Source: Phellopilus nigrolimitatus
Lineage: Eukaryota > Basidiomycota > Agaricomycetes > Hymenochaetales > Hymenochaetaceae
Assembly: GCA_021029095.1 (NCBI GenBank)
Contig: JAJOHG010000422.1
Span: forward strand, 1 to 20,921
Length of the DNA: 20,921 nucleotides
Direction: 5' to 3'
Shown in pieces: positions 9,641-19,096 of this stretch. Made by a program: the position numbers and the translations under genes. Positions within the stretch are counted from its first letter, which is position 1; the number at the start of each line of letters is the position of its first letter. A model generated the notes under the pieces. The model was not told where the DNA came from. It saw only the letters and a program-made list of their open reading frames with translations, and did not search any database.

Positions 9641-11288
9641 GCCAGAGGTTTACCCGGTGTCTAGACATTTCCCCAGCTTGGTCCAATTTTGGCATCTCGG
9701 CCGTGACATTGACTGTGGCTGGCTTCATTGATGTTCTATGTACCGAGCACGGATGTATATCACTTACATCTCTCTTATTCTCTCTTACCCTAATCTCTGA
9801 ATTTCCAGCAAGCATGTATGTTAAAGAGCAAAACGCAACCAGCGCCGAGTTATAGAAATCGACTTTCCAGTTTGCTCATCTTGCTTCTATCTGTAAATGG
9901 AAAGGTCCGGTGTACCTCGAAGGAGCTAGGTAATATATGGTGACTTACAAAGCACATTCACAATACCTAATGCGTATCCGGACTAGGTAAATCCCTTCCT
10001 TAATATGTCCAGGAATACAACGGGTTAGTAGGCATCTCTCAAACCTTTTCTTATCTCCTAAATCCTCACTTCTATTAGTACTCTAGAGTTCATATAACTC
10101 GTCTCTAATGAGCACCACGTTAAGCGATGTATCCGTAATGTATACATTAAGGTTCTATGGTCTCTTTTTATGTAAGTTCACACCCTTGCCGTCGTCTTTT
10201 TATAGATGTGAACCAGGAAATTTTTTGATCGGTGTTTTCGACGGGCTCTCGTACAGAACTATCGATTCCCCTGCATTATTGTCACTAGCAGACACTTTTT
10301 TTCATGATAGCTCAAGAGATCGTCGCACTTTCCGTGGGGGAAGTTTATTGGAGCTCGATCGAGGATACCCTACAACCCACAGGTAAAGATGATTATCATA
10401 AAGGGCGAACTTTTTGATGGCAGTGAAGAAGGACGCCTACGACAATACCCACTGCCCGGAGGCGCTCAATATCCCCAGGAGCCTTGCGAATTTCAGCATT
10501 TACGTTAGCCGCGTGTTTGGCAGTTGTTCGATTCCGCTATTGTACACGTTCCCTGTCGAGCAGACTCGAGCTTAGGAGTTTAATACAGTCGGGACTGTCG
10601 GGTGATACTGCACAACATGTGCAACCAGTGAATAAACATACCCAGAATCCAATGTCCCACTGACTCTTATCGCGCCCGTCTTCCAAGCGTAAATCTCCTT
10701 AGGCGGCACATTCGACAGCTGAGAAGAACATGACTAGCGGTGGCGTTGACAGCGAAAAGGATGCCGAGAAGCCGTCATGAGTGCGTTCCCGGCAGATACC
10801 GATCGTGACACGTCCCAATCGCTCTGCTCTCTTTTTCCCCCTCAACCTCATTTTCCTCTCAGACCAGGGCTCGCAGGATCACGCTTGTACACAGCTGCAT
10901 CAGAATCAACCATATATACACAAGCTTCGATGCGAAGCTATGACTGATTGGAGTTTTCGCTTCTGCTCGTTGAGTCACTCTACACCCGATGAACTCGTCT
11001 GAGATCTGTACCTGCCCTCCAATTTCTACCAAAAAGAAGACTTGGAATTTGTACGTATTTGAAATGAGAATCTTCTTCAAAATAATCGCGATCATTATGG
11101 TTCTCTTGGCTTCCTTGGGAAGCGGTGGTCTATTCGCATCTATGTTAGATTGCGCGGGACGATGAAGAGAGAACCTCTCGGATATCAATCTTCAGAGGTC
11201 TAGTTTTAAAGCGGAAAGCCAATGTACCTGTAGACGTTCACTTGCTGATTTCACAAACGTGCATTTCGCTTCACGTCGTCTTCACAAT
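9641..11288. other. Divergent intergenic region between MFS and GMC genes
   Basis: About 1.65 kb with no supportable gene. Open frames such as 10108-10386 (92 codons) show no protein-like pattern. It must contain both promoters. No long repeats seen. By position it is the natural place for shared regulatory sites, but I cannot name any from the sequence. Confidence 0.45.
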
Positions 11289-13373
11289 ATGTGGCCTTTC
11301 TCTTCGCCATACCCTGAGCTCGATTGCCAGTCTCTGGCAAAGGAGTATGATTATATCATAATAGGTGAGCCAGCTGCCTGAGCGTCCTTTTTTCTGGGAG
11401 GAAGCTAATCATTCGTGTATCAGGCGGGGGGACCGCTGGCTGCGTTCTTGCCAATCGACTGAGCAGCGATCCCTCGATATCTGTACTTCTCGTTGAGAAA
11501 GGAGTTGCCGAAAATACATGGGTGTCTAAAGTTCCGCTTTTCTCCACGGATTTCACCTCCGTTGGCGAACGAACATATAGGCGCGACAGCCTTCCGCAGA
11601 AATTTGTTGGTGGTCGACCGCAAGAGCTATTCAGTGGAAAAGTGCTGGGCGGAACTTCAAGGATCAACGCAATGCTGTATACACGCGGAATAGCCGCAGA
11701 GTTTAACGCTTGGAGTGCGGCAGGCAGGAAGGGGTGGAGCTACGATGAAATTCTGCCTCTGTTCAAGAAGTCTCAACGGAGTTTGAGCAGTAGCGCTGGT
11801 CCCGAGAGTGGTAGAAACGGTCAGGGTGTCATTTTATTTTGATAGAGCAAAGATTGAACTCGTGCGCTTTCTAGGCGAATGGACAACTAGAACACACGAT
11901 AAAACATACTTTGCAACGACAACTAGGTAAGAAATCCTCCTCAGATTGGCGTCTTCGGTGTAATTTATCTTTCCAACGACAGGGTCGTGGAGGCTGGAAG
12001 AAAGCTGGGACTACCTTTCATCGAGGATGTGAACTCCTCTAGCAGTCCTGCTTGCGGATGTGCGAAGTCTCACGTTACAATCAATGAAAAGGGATACCGC
12101 CAATCGTCCTTCACGGCTTTTCTTCCGTTTAATCTTGCTCAGTCGCGTAAGCCTCGCTTAGCGATCTGTACGGGTACAATTGCTACGAAGATCGACATCA
12201 AGCCTAGTTCAAATGGTACACCCCGTGCTGAAGGTGTATATCTACGGTCTTCGTCTGTGCAGTCACCGACAGTGTACATTTCTGCAAAGCGCGAGGTGAT
12301 TTTATGCAGCGGACCTCTCGGTAACCCGCAAATTCTCCAATTAAGGTTCGTTGTTGACGATCTAGAAATTTATCCTGTTCTTATCGAGACTTGACCAGCG
12401 GCATTGGTCCTCAAAAGCAGCTGAAATCCTTGAGAATTCCGGTATTTAAAGATCTTCCAGGAGTGGGATGCCATTTTGTAAGCGTCGTCTGCCGTCTGTC
12501 ATCAAAATGCTCAATGTTAATTTTTATTAGCAAGACCATATCGCGGTTCCAGTTGTTTATCAAGTCCCTATGCAAGACTCTCTCGTCGGCCTTGAAAAGG
12601 AATTTTTCACTTTCATGCGGGAGTTCGTGAAATACATGGTTTTCGGAACCGGTCTTCTTCTTTCGCCCGTCGTTGAGCTCAGCATTTTCGCGAAATCTGA
12701 TATGATGGATGCGCAGTCGCACTTGCAAGCTACTGTGTCCCAAATGGACGCGAAAGACCCGGCTAATATTCCCGATATCGAAATTATGCCTGTACGTTCT
12801 ATCCGACGTGTTGATTCTCACTTACCCATTCTCAGCCATCTTATCTCACAGCTCGCATACGATGCCACAGGGATACCATTCGACAAAAGTCAGGGCGTAT
12901 TCAGCTTTCTCAATGTGGCGCTCCGCCCTCAATCTACGGGCACTGTTCGCATTGTATCGAGCAACCCAAACGATGCCGTCGAGTGCGAATTGAACACGCT
13001 TTCATCGCAATCCGACTGGCAGGTTCTCCGAGCGTCGCTGCGCCTGTCTTTTGCGCTGGCCAAGGAAATACGTGCAAGTGGGTATCCTTTGATGGACTAC
13101 CGTGTCCCCGCAAGCGAGTCAGATGCAGATCTTGACGCCCACATCAAGAAATGGGGTCGGACGACATATCATTATTCGTCCACGTGCAGGATGGCACCCG
13201 AGGACGATCCGGCGCCAGGTGTCGTCGACGATGAGCTTCGAGTCCACGGGGTTCACGGTCTACGCATCGCCGATAGTAGTATCTTCCCCCAGATAATAGC
13301 TACGCATCTCCAGGCTGGATCTGTGATGGTGGGAGAGAAGTGTGCAGATCTTCTGCTGAATGGAACCCACTGA
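11289..13373 (+). CDS. GMC-family FAD oxidoreductase (alcohol oxidase/dehydrogenase type), intracellular
   Basis: FAD-dependent oxidation of an alcohol or similar substrate (glucose-methanol-choline family). Exons: 11289-11364, 11424-11825, 11875-11926, 11983-12345, 12399-12477, 12531-12791, 12852-13373; introns are 49-60 nt, all GT-AG. They sum to 1755 nt, giving 584 residues, the usual GMC length. DYIIIGGGTAGCVLANRLS at residues 21-39 is the Rossmann FAD-binding motif. FSGKVLGGTSRINAMLYTRG is the GMC signature 1 region. LSGIGP opens signature 2, followed by LPGVGCHFQDHI. The C-terminal catalytic region has YHYSSTCRM (His518) and, 45 residues on, THLQAG (His563), fitting the catalytic His/His-or-Asn pair. 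The N terminus (MWPFSSPYPELD) has no signal peptide, so the enzyme is probably cytosolic rather than a secreted ligninolytic oxidase. The 60-nt intron at 12792-12851 is a multiple of three without a stop. Exact substrate not determinable. Confidence 0.93.
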
Positions 13374-14206
13374 GATTCGCTCGTAATATTGGTCGATCTT
13401 CCTTGCCGATTTGCGTAGAAACTGACGCCCCATACGTATCCTCGACTTTCTTTTGATCGTACACTCTAATGTACGTATATTTCCGAGAAGTGTCCGATCG
13501 CTCTACATGTAATAATAACCTGATAAGCCATGGTCTTCTAGCCTTAACGATTTTCTTTGGAAGTATTAACTAAACAACGCTGCCATCGCAGGCACCGGAA
13601 GCATTGAGTTTCTTATTTTACAATCGACGAATTCGCAAACTTCTGAGCTCAGCTAGATCTGTGTTCAAATCGCATATCAACGCCACATCTGTTCGAGAGA
13701 TGTGTGCATATATGTTTCGAATCGTTGATATGACTTCTCGTCTGACTGCATCTGTTCGGTCGACGAGGTTGAACGTGAATTTCATGTCATCTCCGGGTCT
13801 CCGGTCCAGGTACAGCATCGTATCTTCGATAGCTTCGCAACATTCAAGTCATACAATATACTAACACCATTGGTCCAAGCTCTCGTTCGACATCAGCCGC
13901 CGTGTGTCAAAGAATTGAACGGGAGCGGCGATTGTCGTTCTAGGGCAGCATTACCACCGCGATGATCGTACGCATATTTCTATGCTACAATGGATTCAAA
14001 GTTTGTGGTCCTTGACCGCCGCAATCTGCCTCCCCTTCAATATAATTTCAGTCTTCTGCGCCTATTTCTTCATTTGCTGCACTTAATCCCGAGAATAAAT
14101 TTAGAATTAGTCCGCTTCCGCTCAACTCGTATCTTCTTCTAGCCTAATTGTTGTATTCCTCCGCGCTTGATTCAGATGGCACGGTCTCTTGGCTTTCCAA
14201 GCCGAT
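13374..14206. other. Intergenic region between GMC and P450 genes
   Basis: About 0.83 kb. An 86-codon frame (13604-13864) shows no protein-like features. Pyrimidine-rich tracts near 14020-14170 are typical of fungal promoters. Nothing else supportable. Confidence 0.45.
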
Positions 14207-14215
14207 GCTTATATG
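14207..14215 (+). promoter_or_regulatory. TATA-like element of the P450 gene
   Basis: GCTTATATG starts 36 nt before the ATG at 14243, the same 9-mer and nearly the same spacing as upstream of the F-box gene. Confidence 0.42.
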
Positions 14216-14242
14216 TAGCCTCAGGCTACCAATTTTCCATCC

Positions 14243-16491
14243 ATGTTCGATACATCCAACTCCGCCATGATTTGGCCTCTCGTTGCGCTGACTCTTCCTT
14301 CTTTTGCTGTGCTCGTCCGGCATATACTGAAGGTACGTGATTAAGTTAGCATGCCCAATTTTTGAATATTTTTAATCACCGTCGTATCTGCAGAAAAGAT
14401 CAGCTGTTCGTAAACATTACGCACCCATAGTGGATATTTCTGTAAGCTCTCGCGTTGTCCGTTTCTTGGGTCAGTGATTTACTCAATTTCGCTTCAAGGC
14501 CGAAGATATGTTTCACAATCCTCGCGCGGCTTACGAAAAGGCTCTAAAAGATCACGGGCCTGTCATCGGTGTCCGGCGGAAGGGCAGGGTAAGTCGTTTG
14601 GTATGCCCTAACTCCCTGTACCACATGATTAATGGCTCGCAGCTTGAGTATATCGTTGATGAAGAGCTATCACATACAATTCTGACTTCGGATTCAATTA
14701 TGAGCTTCGAGGAAGGCGCCGCTACCGTACGTATCTCTTTAGTATAGTTCACTTGTAAAAAGTTGCTTATCGGCTCTGTGTCAGATCCTCAACTTCCACT
14801 ACGTCTTTCATTACTTCGGATCATTTTTTGGCGACCTCGACGATCTCGTACGCAACGTCATTGCTGCTCGACTACCGCAAATTGTGGAAAATGGTACAGA
14901 CCGTCAATCGTTTTTTAACCTCTGTTGTACTCATATCGGAGATGTATAGTGTTCCCGGTCTTTTCAAATCATGTAAAGGACTACATGGATTCGCCGCTTC
15001 CGCAGACAACAAATAATCAGGCCAAAACTTTCAAGAACGCGCATGAAGTTGATATATGTACTCTCGCAAGTAAATCCATTTCCGAGTCTATGGTGCTTAC
15101 AATATTAGGCCCGGTGCGTCGTCCACCATGTTTTTATCTCGAATACTATTACTAACTGGTGAACCTTCATAGAAATTTGTCAACGAGAAGAACCTCGATA
15201 TTGTCCGTCATGTGGCAGAAGAGCTCGCCGTTGCCGGTGGCATGTACACAAATACTTCACTGATAGGACGGACGTTTCCTGGGACCTGGAGAATGTTCAC
15301 CTGGTATTTCTGAGCCTTTTCATGTTTTACAATCGACATTGCTGATTGGAAATAGGACAAGGGTTTTATTTACATCTATTCGCTTGTTTTGTCTTGCCAT
15401 AGGTCCTCAAGTCTGGAAGGAACTGCGCTTATACCGCCATATGTTTGATAACAAAGCCCAGTTCGAAGGAGAGTTGGACCAAAATGTAATATGATGCATA
15501 ATATCTGTTTCAATTCGTCACTGACTTCGTATACTAGGAAAACATCCTTTTATTTCTCACCCGAAAAAATATGCGACAGGAAAATTCCAGCGGAAAGCGA
15601 ACATCCGATCTTGCATTGTTCTTGCGTGTCATGATTGTCATCCTAGGGTGCGTGCTACTTGAATAATAACGCGCAGTTTGGAGATGTTTTCTGATTTTAC
15701 CGATTCCCATAGCATCATTTTTGCTTCCATTCATCAGACGTAAGCGCGTCGCTTTATATTCCAGAGAATATGATTTTGACATCGTCTCCAGTTCCTCTAT
15801 TGTCGTATGGATTGTCTTCGAAATTGCTTGTCGTCCAGAATATCTCCCAAGCCTGCGTGAGGAACTGTTTAGAAATGCAAACATCGACCCGATAGACAAT
15901 AGTCCTATGGCTACCTATCAAGCGCTACAGGATGCAGAACATCTCGACTCTTTCATTCGAGAGGTCCTCCGCACAAAAGGTGACACATTGAGTCTGTGTC
16001 GGAAGAGCACGCAAGACGTCACTATCGGAGGTTGCATAATTCCGAAAGGTATTTTCTGTCAGTGCTTGAAGAATAACGTATTCTGAGCCTACCGGTATAC
16101 CTCTTTTTCTTCTAAAGGATACTTGGTCATGCCATTGGCAACTCGTTCGCATCTCAGCCCAAAGTATCATGGTCCTGATGCGTCAGAATTTAACGGCACG
16201 CGTTGGGTTTCAACTGACAAACGGGCAGTGAAGCTTAGCGCTTCATACTTCCCGTTTGGCCTTGGGCGCTGGGCATGCCCGGGAAGGACACTCGCAGTGG
16301 CCGGTATGTGACCGTCTTTGCTCATATTCAGAGAGCTAACTATTGGTTCAGAAATAAAGATGATTGTTTGGTCGATCATTTGTCAGGCAACACCCGTCCT
16401 CAAAGGAAATTCCTATCGTATCACTGACCCTCTCAATATCACATCCGTCCCACCGGTGGGCGAAATGTCATTTATTCCATTCAGCGGATAG
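14243..16491 (+). CDS. Cytochrome P450 monooxygenase, 13 exons
   Basis: Heme-thiolate monooxygenase, probably ER-anchored by the hydrophobic N terminus (residues 9-28). Exons: 14243-14332, 14394-14441, 14499-14588, 14643-14726, 14785-14893, 14950-15113, 15173-15303, 15356-15485, 15538-15647, 15713-15739 (27 nt), 15792-16048, 16118-16303, 16352-16491. They total 1566 nt, giving 521 residues, with every junction in frame; introns are 48-69 nt, all GT-AG. I-helix: GIIFASIHQTSS, residues 319-330, with Thr328 but no acidic residue before it. K-helix ExxR: EVLR at 385-388. Heme loop FPFGLGRWACPGR with Cys467 as thiolate ligand. The REVLRTKGD and GG-IIPKG segments resemble fungal P450s of the SIHxT I-helix type. 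Intron 3 (54 nt) is in frame and stop-free. Redox partner presumably a cytochrome P450 reductase elsewhere. CYP family and substrate not assignable here. Confidence 0.94.
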
Positions 16492-17410
16492 TTTTGAGCG
16501 AACGAGTGTTTTGAGTCTGTAATGCATCCTGTACAGCCTGCTCGAGTGTCTCCAATTCGTACTTTGTCTTGCTTTGTAGTTTAGATTGTCGATGTCAAGG
16601 ATTTTCTTGTAAAGTCGCTCGAAATATAATATGGCCTGTTGAGTTACGATTTTGACTCGGTGCCTGAGGCCTGTAATCTAACTTCAAGCGCGTGGGAATA
16701 AGGAATATGTTCCCGATTTCATCAATGATCGGCACTCAGTGAGTGAGCGCATAGGATTAAGTACAATATGGAACAGTAATTATCGGGCTTATATGCCACC
16801 CTCGATCACGATTCGCTACCTCCGCGGACAAGTTGCTATCCACGTCGACGAATGTGCACGAAAGGAAGCGAGCTGGCTCCTGAACTGAGCCCGGGCAGCG
16901 CCGTACTGACGCGGTAGACTGTTCACACCAGTCGCACATCAGCGACGAATACAGCTCCTGAAAACGAAGGTACCGGTATGGTATGCCTTCTCGAATTTAT
17001 TTGAATCGCAAAAGAAGCCATTATCCAAACTGAAGTCCTAAATCTTCCAGTCAAACCTTCCTGGGCTCTTGATGCATCATTCGATAGGTTCCACATAGCG
17101 GAGCATCAACATCTTGGCTGGCTCATTATTATCGCTGATCAACTAACCTTCTCGTAAGAAGTCTGATGATCTTATAGGTGTGTTATGAAGCTATATGAAA
17201 GGTCCCAAAAGAACGGAGATGTCAGAACCAATGTCCGGGTCCTTCAAAATCAGCCAGTCATAACTAACATGCACTTCGTGTAGCGATTTATAGACCGGTA
17301 CATAGTTGACACCAACAAGCATCAAAGCTTACTATGGCTTATCCAGCTAGGTCACTCTTCAAGCGGATGATACTACGCTGGACCGCGTACTCAAAGTCTG
17401 ATATGGCCGA
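16492..17410. other. Intergenic region between P450 and seven-TM genes
   Basis: About 0.9 kb with no supportable gene. A third copy of GCTTATATG (16785-16793) has no start codon at the matching distance, so it is not called as a promoter. Confidence 0.45.
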
Positions 17411-17419
17411 CTTAAAAGG
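17411..17419 (+). promoter_or_regulatory. TATA-like element of the seven-TM gene
   Basis: CTTAAAAGG lies 30-38 nt upstream of the ATG at 17449. Weak but well placed. Confidence 0.3.
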
Positions 17420-17448
17420 ACATTCTCAAGATCTCTCTGTATCCCGTC

Positions 17449-18728
17449 ATGTCCTCCGAAACCAATCTCCCCCTTCCACCACCCCCAGGACTTAACTACA
17501 TCGCGGCAATACAACCGTCGTTAACTTACATTTTAGTCATGACACCCTTAGGATCCATGATAGTGCCAATTGTCATCCTTCTGGTCTTCTTCTCGACCTC
17601 TGCCTCACGATCTCAACCTGTATTCTACCTCAATGTCTTCGCATGCCTCATTGGAGTGGTGGAGTGTATCCTGAATGCGGCTCTCGAAGTCAAAGAAATT
17701 CTCCATCCAACAAAGGAAATTTCGCAGTCATTTTTTCTCGCGACCATAGGAAGCGTTGCCCTTTCACCTGTCATTGTCGACTCGATCCTTCTTACACGAG
17801 TCCTGGCGTTCTACCCGGCCCGGGGATATACACCAATGAAGCGTATCCAGGTGCTTATTTTTCCGGTTTTCGTGAAGTGCGGCAGGCTTGTCGCCGTTAT
17901 CTTGTACCTCCACAAGTTCACTGTGGAATCCAAAAATCTCGGCAGCGTCCTTCTTGTCGGAGAGGTTATCTGGTTCAGAAACCCTTACAGCCTGACAGAG
18001 TGGACGCTTCAAATGGTTGATAATACGTACGTTTTAATTTTCTAAGCAATCGAACGAGTCCTCAATAGTTGCGCCCCTTCAATCTTCAATAGTTACTCGT
18101 CGCTTTTCTTCCTATACAAGCTACGGCTTTTTAATCAATTCGGAAGATCCGGCTGGGTAAACAGACATCGTATGTGCACATTCTGAAACACATCTGTCTC
18201 ACAGAAATGAAACTAAGATGTTTTGTTTCAGCGACTATGCTCTCCCGAATTCGCGGGCTCTTTTACATAGCCCTAGGAAATTTCATATTTCCTATCATAT
18301 TCAATGTCGCTCAAATTGTGCTCGTCACATCCGACCATTCGTTTATCAACGGCTCGTATCTGCTTATGATAAACAACTACGTCTCCATTATCGGAGTCGT
18401 CTTCGCGACGATCTGGACGTCAGGGAGCTCCTGGAATCGTTCGACGTTTGGCAGCACTGGTTCGACTTGGAACCAGGAGAGTGACAGGCTGGACACTGCA
18501 CAACACTTCTCCGGCAGAACGAAACAAGCCCATACTGTCCGGCTTCCTAACACGCATCTTTTACGGCGTGCGCCAAGTCCGCACCTCCTGCCAAGAGCAT
18601 ATTCGGAAGTAAGCGAAGGTGATGATGGCTCCAGGCTTGGAAAGAATATACGGATTGGAGATGGAATCGAGTCCGTAAGCTCTCTGAACAAGGCGGATAG
18701 GAGCCTGGCGGATCTAACTTTCGCGTGA
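17449..18728 (+). CDS. Seven-transmembrane receptor-like membrane protein
   Basis: Predicted integral membrane protein with a GPCR-like layout; ligand and coupling unknown. Exons: 17449-18026, 18093-18169, 18232-18728; introns are 66 and 62 nt, GT-AG. They sum to 1152 nt, giving 383 residues in frame. Seven hydrophobic segments can be read at about 25-48, 57-79, 93-122, 131-154, 181-205, 226-251 and 258-281. The short N terminus is Pro-rich (LPLPPPPG). The C-terminal tail, about 284-383, is hydrophilic and rich in Ser, Arg and Thr, as in regulated receptor tails. Similar uncharacterised seven-TM proteins are common in Agaricomycetes. It is distinct in sequence from the decayed gene at 3840-5429. 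It stands next to the P450 in the same orientation but is separated by about 950 bases, so joint regulation is only a possibility. Confidence 0.8.
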
Positions 18729-19096
18729 AAGGTCCGGTTTTTTCATTAACTTATAGTTTTTATATAGCGGTTTAGGAAGTTCTTAAAGACTAGCGATATT
18801 GTACCAGGACCTGTATTTATACTAATCTGCTCGATAACACGTAGAGTCAAGTGGAGAAGTGTTAAAGAAATCGAGAAAAAACGATTGCATGACGAATCAC
18901 ATTGTATGAGTACAAAAAGTACATAAAGGACGCTTGAATTCTTTTTCCTTTTGTGCAAGAACAAGTCATAGCATGGCACAGCTACAAGAAACAAGATAAC
19001 GATAGCAAGTCGAAAACACTGCCCAAGAAAAGTACAAGAATATCTGCTTAAGAAAGTACAATCGAAGAACAGCTACTGCATGACTGAGAAGAAGAT
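18729..19096. other. Convergent 3' region between seven-TM and SET genes
   Basis: About 370 bases, AT-rich, between the stop at 18728 and the minus-strand stop at 19097. It presumably holds both 3' UTRs. No gene or repeat seen. Confidence 0.5.

Noticed and set aside
9588..9815. Upstream open extension of the MFS first exon by 76 codons
   Set aside because: The extension has no similarity to transporter N termini, and CTTCAG just before the chosen ATG suggests an untranslated leader or UTR intron.
10108..10386. 92-codon plus-strand frame in the MFS/GMC gap
   Set aside because: No motif, no splice-linked partner exon and codon use unlike the neighbours.
12570..13373. Uninterrupted 267-codon frame as one GMC exon
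   Set aside because: Contains the 60-nt in-frame intron at 12792-12851 with good donor and acceptor; the spliced form fits the family better.
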